From Cymodocea nodosa (lineage: Eukaryota > Streptophyta > Magnoliopsida > Alismatales > Cymodoceaceae), in contig CM072340.1 of the NCBI GenBank assembly GCA_036874045.1, forward strand, positions 21,007,001-21,071,000: a stretch of 64,000 nt of DNA, read 5' to 3'. The position numbers and the translations under genes are program-made. Position 1 is the stretch's first letter; each line of letters opens with the position of its first letter. This document shows, piece by piece, positions 25,801-37,287 of this stretch. Under the pieces are notes generated by a model, which was given only the letters and a program-made list of their open reading frames with translations, was not told where the DNA came from and ran no database searches.

Positions 25801-28800
25801 ATGCCGGACAACCACGACGGCGACGACATAGCCGCGACCAGAAGATCCGTCTCCGACCACGGCCGCCGCCTCCGCAACCTTATACTCCTTCCCCAGGGAC
25901 AGGAATCGCTCCCGCATCACCAGATCCACACCGAAATGGACCGCATGCCGATCTCTTCCCCTCCGTCCAGGCGTCTTCGGGTTAAGAAGAAGGGGTTTGC
26001 GGCCGCGGCGTTCCGGGGGCTGGGTTGCTCCACGTCTTCGTCGTCGCAGGTGTACACCCCAGCGGTGGCGACGGCGAGTGCGGCAGCGGCAGCCGTGAGG
26101 TCGTCGGCCGACTGGCAGGGGAAGAGGTCGAGGAGTAGGAAGAAGGAGAGTAAGGTTAAGAAGAATGAGCGGGAGAGGAAGAATCAGGCAGGGGCTGCGG
26201 CGGACATGTGGTGTGCGCCGGGGATGGGGTTCTCTTCCGCTGCAGACGCCTCCGTGGATTGCGTCGCACCATCGTTTCAGCAAAGTAGAGGGCGGGGACT
26301 GATAACGGAGGCGGAGAGGATTCAATCAAAGGTCCTTTTCTTCAGGAAAATTGTCTCATAAATGAAATTTGTCCCTGGTTTGGTTCCGTTTGACGTGATT
26401 ATCCTGGTGTTCAGGATGTGTTCACCGGGAGAGGAGGGGGCAGCGCGAATCCAGAGCAGCTGTCTTCGTTGCTCGATTCACCGCAGTCGCCTTTTGAAGT
26501 GCCGATGTTTGGGTCTGAACTGATTCCGCCAAGACATCTACACAGAGCAAGGAGAATCCGCCGGTCTCCTGTAGGACTGGACGAGGTGGTTGAACTCTGT
26601 CGAATACCCATTTTATTCTTTCCTTGGATCGCTTAAACAATTAGAGTCGTGCTTTGACGTGCGTTTTTCTGATCATTCAAAACAAGACGTGCTTTTTCTT
26701 TTCTCTCGTGCTATTTTTTAGCCGATAGGATGCAAATGTTGTTTTAATTGCTATGATTGTGAGAATAGCATACTTATTATTGTTATAAGTTTTTTGCAAT
26801 TACCATAATTGGATGTCTTTTTTTCCTCCTTGGGTCTTTTTTCATTAATTTCTGGTTTAGGCATATGAAAAAATAACTCTAGTTCTGTGTTTTTCTGATG
26901 TCTATTTTCTATATTTTCTTCTGCTTTTGTTAGCACTATTTTTTGAAGTACTTCATTGCTTTGATTCTGTCTTTCTTTGATGGTGGATTAAACGTCTGAA
27001 ACTGTCTTCATCAGTGCCTTCCTTCTCATTAGGTCTTATGCATTTGTTACCGAGAACCTAAATTGCAACTGTATTTAATTGATTGAAAGATATGTGTACG
27101 TAGTTTGTTGAAGATGTTTAACTACTAGAAGATTATAAAGCGATGGGAAATGTAGCAATCATCGGTGTACAAAGGCCTTTTCTTTTATTCCCCTCCCCGT
27201 CGAGTCCAATCACTTTCTCTTTCATGGAGTACTACACTATGCCTACTTGGGTCTGACATGATGATCTCATGCCTTTCAGAAATAATATTTATGCATCTCG
27301 ATGAGATTTATATACAACATGGGTTCTATGTGATTTTAAGTGTATGAAAAGTACTGGATAAGCTAGTTATAGGTGAAAATGAATCAAAAAGATCACTAAG
27401 ACGTGCTATCTTGAAGTAAGCTTATATTACAATTACATAGGTTTTGGACAATAAAGTTCATCCATATATGTACGGTTTAAATAAGAAATTTATCTTTTAT
27501 TGTGCCCATTTTGTAGACAATTGAAGTTAATTCTATGCAAGGTCAGTAGCAAGAGTCATCTTTCTCTATTTCTGTTTACATTTGTATTCTTTTTCTGATT
27601 CTATAAATTCAAATATTTTATTTTTTTGTTTCTTCCCACTTAACTTTCGTTCTTTCTCTCTTTTTAGTGCCATCCAAATCTTTCTTTTCAAATGCACCTA
27701 TAATTTTTTAGGATATGAGCAAACCACTAAAATGATTCTCTCATTTATCCTCCATTGATGCAAACTTCTCTTGCAGGCATCTATCTATAATTCACAGGAA
27801 ATTATTGTACCTTTGCATTTGTTAGTGTCTTGTTTGTGGTTTATGATATTTGAGATTTCCAATCTTTCATTTTGAGATTTCTTGTGGAATGCCATAGAAA
27901 CAATGAAAATCTCAAACACAATTTTCTCATATTATTATTGTAGTTTTTCATGTTTGAAAAATCATTAACCAACAACTTGATAGATCAGGTGACAAACATT
28001 TGTGTTGATCAGCTGTATGAACTGGTATCTGCTCTCTTTTGAACCATGCGGTTTCTCATTTTTCTAATTGTTGATCTCCATAACCTTTGGTATGTATTCG
28101 AGGTGTAAGTTTCCTTTTCTAGTTTAGGTCTTATAAGAAAAGGGAACCAGTTACATTATCTGCTGTTGGTAATATCTATTCTTATTTGCCACCTTTCTTG
28201 TTGATTTAATGTGGCATTGTTCCAACGTTATAGACAAGGGCATTTGGTTTTTATTTTGACAGTCTGTTCTGCTTAATGCCATATTCATTAATAAAGAGAA
28301 ATAGCAGTTAATAGTATATGCATTTCATCACCTGCACCATAAAATGTGAGACATTCTATGGTATTTATCATCACTTTCACAAAGAAATAGCATATATTTT
28401 GTTAGTTACAAATGTTTATCTGTAGGTATAAATTTTCTCATCCATGTATTGACTTGATGATGAAGATTTAAGGATTTTGGTGCCATGAAATTTATGCTAC
28501 CTTTAAGGATGCATAAGACTCCCCCGATTTTTTTCCTAACAAATCTACGTGGATACACGAACTGAAAGAGCTGGCTGAAGGAAATTTATGTGCTTACTAT
28601 GCTTTGAATTTTGTCATTTACTTGGTTCATGATTTTTTTTTTTCGGATGTTAGTTTTCTTTGTAACCTTACACTTTTAAGTCTTCATACTAATTAGCCAT
28701 TGTAGATTTCGTTGAGTAATTTGAAATTGTGTATGTATGGTTCTATGGTCCATGTTTTGATAAACTTATGCTTATATCTTGGCAAAATTTTCAACAAAAG

Positions 28801-29425
28801 GATCAAAATATTGATACTTGGTGATAATTTCCACAGATTATGATGTTTCAAGCTAGATTGATGTTGGGTGATATGGATATGAACGACCGATATAGGGATT
28901 GGCGGCTTGATGTTGATAATATGTCATACGAGGTACTGGGTTCTCTTTGATATTGAATGACGTAGATGATTTATACTCACGACTTTTACTTCTGAGCATT
29001 AAACGACTCCATCAGATCATCCCTGTACCCTCGTCTTTTTTGGCTACAGGAGTTGCTGGAGTTAGGTGACAGGATAGGGTACGTGAATACTGGCTTGAGA
29101 GAGGAAGAAATATTTCGCTGTCTTAGGAAAATGAAAAATAGTGTCTTCAATGGTTCATCATGGCAATTTTCTACCGAACTGGAAAGGAAATGCAGTATTT
29201 GTCAAGTGCGTTCTCTTTCCTTCCCAGAATACATGGTTTTTTCTTTGCTCTTCGTTTGTGTACTGACGGAGACTGCGTGCAATACCTATCCAGGAGGACT
29301 ACGAAGCAAACGATGAAGTGGGAAAGCTCGACTGTGGGCATGGTTATCACATGTATTGCATAAAAGAATGGCTGCTCAGAAAGAATGCATGCCCTGTTTG
29401 CAAGGCAACTGTGTCTAAAAGCTAG
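25801..29425 (+). CDS. RING-H2 E3 ubiquitin ligase, MBR/HIP-like
   Basis: Five exons, 25801-26331, 26415-26585, 28837-28932, 29050-29205 and 29294-29425, give 361 residues. The C-terminal RING has all eight zinc ligands: C314-x2-C317, C332-x-H334-x2-H337-x2-C340, and C351-x2-C354. The segment before it, DNMSYEELLELGDRIGYVNT, is the conserved block of plant MBR1/MBR2/HIP1-type ligases, which transfer ubiquitin from an E2 to protein targets. The N-terminal exon is GC-rich and alanine/serine-rich with a basic patch, without a known domain. The RING is split by an intron between Q318 and E319. The start ATG has good context (ACCGCCATGC). The substrate cannot be told. Introns are in phase 0 throughout. 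Confidence 0.9.
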
Positions 29426-31050
29426 ACACACGACTCTCATTCTTCTTCTCTCGTACAATTTTAGATTCTGCTCGTCCTCGCTTTCTATCATGCGTATATG
29501 TTTTGACGCAGATACACAGGCAGAGCACCATTCTTTTCCAACGAGATTCCGGTGTTCGTATTTATAACATGCTGTCACCCTCCTTTCCTTGCAAATGCCA
29601 GCTATGATGATGTTAGATTTGCAGGGGAGGCTGACATGATGAATGACAATGCCGTGTGTGATGTTGGAAGGCAATATTTTAAGCATTCATTCTTCGCGAT
29701 ACTGGTGTTGAAATATTTGCAGAAATTTGTTTAGAAACATGCTGGCATCTTGCTTGCTCTGCACTTGGTAGCCGTGATGATAGATTTGCAGGAGCCAGGA
29801 GGTTGACATGATGAGGAACAATTTCGTGTGGTATTGAAAGCAATAGATAAAGCAAAGTATTCATTCTTTGGCATGTGTTTGTGTAAGCAATGTATCTATC
29901 TATATACGGTATCATTTGTAGATCATACTATCAAATTAAGAAATGCAAGAGGTTAGTTTTCGTCTTATAATACAAAATTGATGGATGACAAAAGTACAGG
30001 GTACTAATTATGATTATTAGAATATTAATTATTTTTAGAGTAACAATGGAAATTGTATTATATATTCCAATATTCTGTTAGTCTTTTAAAGTTTTTTCAA
30101 TAAATTAATCAACCCATGTCTAATCTTTAAGCTGATGTTTCTTAATGGAACGTAATGATTTTTCTACATCTTAGGTATTTTTAAAAAAAGATATGGATAC
30201 TCTTATTTTTGTTTCAAATATTTCATGACATTGCATTTTTCAGGATTCGCAAGTGCTAAGTTTTTCTTTCTTTCTTTTCATATATATAAAATATATGCAT
30301 GGCATAACTTATATCTACACGGAATTGACCGAGGTAACTTTTTCAGTATTATAAATTTCATTCATTTGATAACTTATATGAAAATCATATCCATCAAATA
30401 ATATTACCCTTCATTTTTTTATTGCACTTAATCAGAGAATATATTAAGTAATAAAAGAAGTCCCATTGATCTAAAAGTTCAGGATAGAAATAACCGAAAA
30501 TAGGTTTGAGTCCAAACAAATATATTACCAATATCAAGAAAAAGCTATACCCTTCTATTCATTGAGGTTTGCAATAAAGTACCTTACCATAGAAAAACAG
30601 TTAAAAAGGGCGACACTCGTAATTCAAGTTCAAATTCTAATAAATGAAAAAACTATTATTATCAAAAAATATACTGCAGAAGAATCACGAAAATATGGGA
30701 AACAATGAAAAGAAATGTTTATACAACAACAACAATAATTTGAATCATAATCCTATTAGATAAACCCTTTTCTTGTAAGTATTTCTATCTATCATTAAAT
30801 ATTTGATTGAATTATATAAATTTAAATGTTTTCTTATAATTCTTAACTAAGTGATCTTAATTTCCCCCGTATTAATTAATTTTCATTCGCACTGGAAAGA
30901 AATGTTCCTAAATTGCAAAAAATGGCGTGTAGCTTTCAACCAAGGATGCTAGCCCTGTGGAAGAAAGAGGATGTCATCTTTCTTTTCTTTTTTTTTAATA
31001 ATACATATACAAGAGAGGTAAATAAGAAAAAGGATGTCATCTTGCAGAAA
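29426..31050. other. Intergenic region
   Basis: It holds the 3' flank of the RING gene, including two diverged copies of a block with GATTTGCAGG and GAGGCTGACATGAT-like words (about 29620 and 29787). After this comes AT-rich DNA with no recognised gene. The end is the 3' flank of the WEB-family gene on the other strand. Confidence 0.5.
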
Positions 31051-33205
31051 TCAAATATCTAATTTCTGCTTACCGGCTCTCCTTGCTCTAAGAAATTTAA
31101 CTACATTGGGCATTACTTTCTTCCTTGGTTTAGACACGAGGGAAGGTGGTCCGATGAGGACCCGGACCCCAGACGATGAAGTCCTTCTCTGTACATTGGA
31201 CTTTCTCGAGGGTGTTGCGAGATTCTCCTTCAAGGATATTCTGGGCGGTGTCCCTGCAAGATGCAGTTTTGCTGCTTGGGGATCACTCACAAGTTCACCT
31301 GCAATGAGATGCTTTCTAACTTCTTCTACAGATGCTTTCCCTGGTGCGGTGGACCTCCTACGAGTCCTCGACCTCCTTGATGCTGTATGTGATCCGATTT
31401 CCTTCAAGGATATTCTAGGCGGTGCCGCTTTCGACATCGATTTCGCTACATGAGACTCTTCATCCTGTTTTCTTTTGTGTTCCTCTCCCTTGATTATCGT
31501 CGACCCTTCGTCCTGCCTATGAATTCCCTTCTCTTCCAATTCTTTGATCCCTCCTTGTAGTTCCCTATGCAACATTTCGGTTTGCAGCTGTGCTTCCTTT
31601 TCTGAAGCCTTCAATGCTCCAGTCCACGCCTGAGCTGCTGCCACCTTCCTGTCTGCAAGTTCTTGGGCTCCTTCTCCACACTTGATGAGGTAGTTATACT
31701 CAAATCTTGATATCGTTATTGCTGTTCCTTTCTGCATGAGAGAAGCTCTCTGCTTCATGGTTTTCTCAGAAAGAAGTTTTAACCTTTCGAGTGCAACTGC
31801 TTCTGATGCTTTGCGTGCTTCAAGCTCTTGCATTGCATCTAATAATTTTTCCTTCGTCCCCCATGTGTTGGACTCGTCTTTTTCAATTTCTGATTTGAGG
31901 ATTTGTATCTCTGTTACCATCTCTTCATATTGCTTTCTAGCTTCTCTCTCATTTCTTTGCAAGCTCTCCAGTGTGACTGAGAGGTTATTTGTCATTGCTT
32001 TAGTCTTTTTCTCGGCTATGTTTGCAGCTTCCAGCTTAGACTTAGCCCTCAGAAGTTGGGAGTTGAGATTCTGAACTGTTCTATCTGTCTTCTCTCCTAA
32101 TTTTTTCATTCGAGATACTTCACTGGAAATATAATTCATATCTTCTCTCACAAAATTTATAGAAGACATGAATCGGAAGCGTTCTTCTTCAAGTGTGATT
32201 AGTACATTCTTTGCGGTCTCTAGCTGAGCTTTTGAAGTCTGCAAGGAACGCATATTATCAATTTCCTGTTTGTCTTTGCTACGTGAGCTACCCTTGTTTG
32301 CTGCTAGATTCTTTTTGAATTCCCTGATAAGCACCACTTCATTCTGTAACACATCAAGATCTGAAGTAGTGATGGCAAGCTTCGTCTCAAGCTCCTTTGC
32401 ATGGTCGACCTCTTTCATAAGATCCTTCTTTCTAGTTTTAACTTCCTCTATTTTTCGGGAGAAACGCTTTGCTTCTGCCTTCCTCTGAACCTCTATTCCC
32501 CTGTACTCCTTGGATGCCTCTATTCTAGCAAGCTCGACGAGCACATGCTCTTCGTTAACCCTTTCAGCTTCCTTCTCCAATTCTTCCATGGATTTCAAAT
32601 AAGACTCCATTCTCTGCTCCAGTACTCTGGTTTCCTCCTCTGCCGTCTTCTTCATTTCCACAGCAGATGCCATATCAAGTTTCATGTTGCTCAGTTCTTG
32701 CGTCGCAATCTCCAGTTCTCTAGTCACCTCCATATACTGATGGTTTTCTGCTTCGTCAATGACCAATGCCCATTCTTCATCCTGGCACGCAACAGACTTC
32801 TTCAACCTGGCAATTTCCTTTTTGCTGGCTCTTGCTCTTACTCTGGATTCCACAACGCGCAAAGCTAGTGCTTCTGTCCACTTTTTTGCTTCAGATAGCT
32901 CAGATTTTGCTCTGGCCATTCCGTTGGCTACTGTAGCCCTTCTTGCGAGGTGGGAAGGAAAATCCTGTGAACGTAACAGGAAGAGGTTTTGGTGGCATAA
33001 AACAGCCGAGAAATTAGTTGTACATTCAATTCTTATCGAAAATTTTGAATATGAAGTAATAACAATCATCACAACATACCTCGGAAGCTGAAATTTTCTC
33101 CTTCCAGTGGGAAGATTTGCTTGTCCGGGTCCTTTCATCGAACAGATCGGTTTCAGCTGTGACAGCCGCCGCAATCATTCCAGCTGGGAACCCAGATTCA
33201 ATCAT
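31051..33205 (-). CDS. WEB family coiled-coil protein, PMI2-like
   Basis: Two exons, 33205-33080 and 32964-31051, give 679 residues. The protein is almost wholly coiled coil from about residue 60 to 540, rich in E, K and R heptads. Near the end of the coil the block TISRFEYNYL and the following DRKVAAAQAWTGALKASEKE match the WEB/PMI2-PMI15 family (DUF827). In Arabidopsis these proteins with WEB1 sustain chloroplast photorelocation through short actin filaments. The C-terminal tail is basic, with two copies of PPRISLKE and ending in VVKFLRARRAG. ATG at 33205 is used; the upstream frame reaches only a TTG. The family is fairly sure; the exact subfamily is inference. Confidence 0.8.
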
Positions 33206-34783
33206 TCTCCTCGGCTTCAAAGTTTTTTAATTTGAACAGCACTCATACCAAGCTGAAATCAAATCAAGCAACTACCAGACGTTCAGGGAGAGCGACGCAT
33301 CGAAAATCGAAAATTCGCCATCAAAATAAAATCTTCATAACATGCGCAAAAATTGTACCTTTCCCAAGGGGAAAAGGCAAAAGAGCACTGCTCAAGAATA
33401 AACAACCTGAAATACATGAAGCCCAACATACCTGGTGATCACAGCTCCTCAGATTCTGATTTGTGAGCAACAACAGCAAAGAAAAGAAAAGAAAAGAAAG
33501 GAGTCTCTTCTCTCGCGAGAGGAACAAGAAGGCATGACCCATATTTTTTTCATTTATCTATGAAGATATATTATGAAAATAGATGAAGATATAAGCTTGA
33601 TTTACCTCCATGCGCCGGACGGAAAAAACCACAGCCATTCTTGAGAAGAACGGTGAAAAAAAATGGCAAGACCTTGACAGTCGAGGTGAGACCAAATCGC
33701 CATGGACACAACACCGTCCTGGATTGCGACAGGACCCTGATGTGGTCTGGACTTTTCGCCAGAGGGAAGGAGCGCTGGGAAGCCAGTGGACTGCACTCAC
33801 ATCTCATCGACACCGTTTCCGAGGAGAGCGAGGGGTGCACACCTCGACGCTGCAGCTTTTCCCGACGGCATGTAGCGGATGCGCGAACGAAAGGATCGCA
33901 TGGGGCAACGTCGGCGTTCTAAGGCCGCAAATTTTATGTAAATTTAAAAAAATTGCAATAATCGTAAAAATTATCGATGTATGTGCGACAAACGAAGCTT
34001 AGCGAAGAACTACAATGTCAGGAGACAAGGGACGTCCTCTGATTAAAATCATGTTCCTTTGTGTTTTATATATTTTTTTACAAAAATTCTGAAGGTTGAT
34101 ATTGATTGTGATTTTTTTTAACCAAATATTTAATTGAAATGAAAATAATACGTTATAAATTATACTACTGAAATAGTTCTCGTCAAGGAATAAGAAGCAA
34201 AGATGACGTTGTTGAAAATAATGTTTAATGTCTTTTTTCCTTTTTTCTTTTACTACTAAACTACTATTATCTTGAGGCTTAGAATTATGTTTTGTACTAT
34301 AATTTTATAGTTGAGAATAGTAATTTTATTTACTATCTTTTGTGAAAAAAAAGAGACAAGAGATAATGGTAAATTTCGTGGAAATTTTTTTATGGTTATT
34401 AATAAATCACCTAAACTGGTCCGCGCACGTGTCCCCTCTCTCTCTAGAATAAATACACTAGAAGAATTAACGTTGCCGAGGCGTGTTTCGGGTGCTTCTG
34501 GATGGATGGTTATTCAATATTTGAATCTGATGGGCGTGCATTTATATTTAAATTTAGATATCATCTAAGCGCAACGCCAGTCGGTAAACAGACGCGACCG
34601 GAAACGTGCTATGGAGAACGAGCCGTGTGGAATTTATCAAAACTATTGGCCAGAAAATTATCAAAATTGCCCAGAAAATTGTATATCTTGAAGAAAATGC
34701 GTCCACCCCACTTCCACTATAAAAAATCCTTAAGATAAATGACTAATTCCTCCCACAAGATCGAAGGAAGGAAAACCTTCGCC
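33206..34783. other. Divergent intergenic region
   Basis: This lies between the divergent WEB-family gene and the small cysteine-rich gene and probably carries both promoters. An AAGAA/AAAGA run lies near 33477-33500. A GC-richer patch at 33600-33920 has open frames on both strands with no family resemblance. No further gene is supported. Confidence 0.5.
34717..34726 (+). promoter_or_regulatory. TATA box for the small cysteine-rich protein gene
   Basis: CTATAAAAAA lies at 34717-34726. Transcription would be expected to begin about 25-35 bases after the TATA start, near 34745-34755. That is downstream of the in-frame ATG at 34739 but upstream of the ATG at 34784, so it favours the second start codon. 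Confidence 0.55.
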
Positions 34784-35119
34784 ATGGGAAAAGCACCCTT
34801 GATCCCCCACGGTCCGCTCCCACCTTCTCCTGCTCCAGCAAACCCGGTGGCGCCGTCGCTGGACGGGGCGACGGAGTGCGCCGGGAGCACGTGCGTGCTC
34901 TGCTTCTGCTGCCCCCTGGCCTTGCTCTGCTTCTGCGTGAAGGCTCCCTGCGACGTGGCGGTGGCGGCAGCGGCAGGGAGGAAGGCGAGGGGCTGCTCAC
35001 GCTTGGGGCGTGAGGCGAACCGGAGGAGAATCCTGGAGCCGTGGACGTCGTCGTCCTCCGATCACGACTTCGAACGGATGCTTCATACTGGCAAGCCTGA
35101 TCGGAAATGGAGGTTGTGA
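34784..35119 (+). CDS. Small cysteine-rich plant protein, uncharacterised family
   Basis: A single-exon frame of 111 residues from the ATG at 34784 (context TTCGCCATGG, strong). The centre is a dense cysteine cluster, TCVLCFCCPLALLCFC then KAPC, followed by an alanine run and a basic, serine-rich tail. Small plant proteins with a C-x2-C-x-CCPL core of this type are widespread and have no settled role; the cluster could be a membrane-associated or palmitoylated segment. An ATG 15 codons upstream (34739) is in frame but lies too close to the TATA box at 34717. The family call comes from recall of similar plant proteins and is moderate. Confidence 0.6.
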   Translation: MGKAPLIPHGPLPPSPAPANPVAPSLDGATECAGSTCVLCFCCPLALLCFCVKAPCDVAVAAAAGRKARGCSRLGREANRRRILEPWTSSSSDHDFERMLHTGKPDRKWRL

Positions 35120-37287
35120 CCTTCCTTTTTCCTTTTGGGAGCATTCGTTATTATAGGGTTAGGAATGCTCTTTCTATGATGACGACGACGACGACGACGA
35201 CGGCGATCTCGTATTTGAGCGATTTACGTAAGGGGATTAGATTGTCCATATTATAGAGAAGTACCTAATTCGGCGATGCCACTGAATTTCTCGTGTCTTG
35301 TAACTCTTGTTCTGATTTGAGTGTAAAATTATGTCGTTATATTTAATTAAGAAAGAATCACAACAAGTGGTAGCGTTTTTTTCTTTGATACCAGACGTGT
35401 TTCGCGTTTGGATTGGAATTGCAGTGCCACTTATTGGTGGTTAATTTCTCTTCTTCATATTTAGGATTGTCTCTATGCACCGTTGAATATCAATTGGTAC
35501 GGTCCCTGCGCATGCTTTTGTGTTCTTTTTATCTCCCTAAAGTTCACCAAATAAATATTTGGATCGATAACCCGAATCCAGAGTTAATTTGGAGTAGTTT
35601 ATTATCGCACATCTTTTCAGAATGTGTGCCACGAAAGAACATGCTTTCGGCAATGAGTTTCGATCGTTACCATTGTTTCTCTCTCGGTCGAATGAAAGTT
35701 ATCGTCCTTCTGATCGCTTTTGATTCATTTTTACGTGCATAAATCCTTCCCTATTATCGAGAATTTGTTTACTTTCAATAGGATTTAAATGTTGATGAAA
35801 TTAATTTGACAGTTGGTACATTCATATATATTTGCTTTCTCTTTTGATGTATCTTTTATCAAGCACAAAGATAATAAAAAAAAAGTCTTCTTATCCATTC
35901 AATCGTACCATGGCAAAAAGTTGTGCAATTATTGTGATTCCCGCTTTTATCATAAAAGGGAGAGAAGGCATATCTAGCCGTCCAAGCCTTTTTTTACTTT
36001 AGATCATGTCTCCACTCGTGGATTTCTCGGAATACGCTGATCACGTGACAAAAAGGTCATCTATTTTATGTCATCAAGTGAATGATAAATTGCCTTATCG
36101 ACGGATTATCTTACAAATGCTCATTTCGTCATCATATCGACATAAGGCGTTTACAGCGTTTCAATATCTTTAAACCCATGCGCATTGTTAGCAACGGAGG
36201 GACGAAAGACCTGCTTTGTATTCACAGGTTATTTCTGTACATATGTGGAATCTCTTCTAGTTCTAGAGAACAAAATATGAGTATTGGTTGTTCGTAAAAT
36301 GCAAGTCGACTGATAAAAATGCTTGATCATTAATCGACCGATTAATCATGGATTAGATGAAGTAATCAATCAAGGTCTTCACACAATGCTGAATCTATTA
36401 AATTTTTAATTACACGAGTCAAACAGTGCATTTGAATTTTATCTTTTATGATCAATACAATATACTTGCATGACATTCAAAAGTAATTAGAATATAAGAC
36501 TGATTAATCACCAACTGTAATTTAATCCTTGACGAGAAGGAGGAAAAATAATTGTTAAAGAAAACTGGACCGGTGATCGATCAATCACCTATAAAAACGC
36601 CAGGAATGGCTTCTCACACTTGACTCATCAAAATCTCATCATTCCAACATGAACGACTGAATCAATTCATGATCGATGATCAAAAAACATGCTTGAAGCT
36701 TTTGCTCGATTTTGCCTAAAAGTGGATGTTTGTAGGTCACCTGTGGTCAGCTGGGAATAAGTAACTGGTGCTTCTGAACCGAGACATTTGGTAAGTTCTG
36801 TCTAAACCAATCAATCCATTTTTGCAAAAGGAAAAGGTACCAACTTCACACAGACTATGCACCCCGGTGAGATCGTCTTCTCGTCGCCTAGACATCATTG
36901 GTTTAGTGAGTACATGTGGAAAAAAAGAAAGAAAGTACTGACTTCCATGTTTTTATCATGCCATACAACAAAAAATTTACCAAAAAAACTTACCATTTCT
37001 GCTTTATTTTCGTACAGAAAAAGGTCATAGCCCAAAGACAACCACACTAGGCAAATGCCTTACATATCAGCTAACTGTTTTTAGAGGAAAGGAGGACAAC
37101 AACGCCAAAGCAAAACTCCCTACACAAAAGGAAGCTACCATACCATCACAAACCAACCAAGAAAAATGAAGTAAAAGAGCAAAACTTATTCCTATTTCCT
37201 TATCCACACTGTGACATACAACTTTCTCTATTCTCACTTTGGTTCAGAATCTTCAGCAGTTATCAAAAGTTCTTATGCTCCGTTCGT
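35120..37287. other. Intergenic region
   Basis: A GAC repeat occurs at 35177-35204, just after the small protein gene. The remainder is AT-rich without a recognisable gene. Open frames such as 35413-35742 resemble nothing known. The last few hundred bases before 37288 are probably the 3' untranslated region of the bHLH gene. Confidence 0.5.

Noticed and set aside
32965..33174. N-terminal extension of the WEB-family open frame to 33174
   Set aside because: It is intron sequence; the exon at 33080-33205 joins in phase with a normal donor and acceptor.
34739..34783. Upstream ATG for the small cysteine-rich protein
   Set aside because: It lies only about 20 bases after the TATA box and would be outside the transcript; the next ATG has a stronger context.
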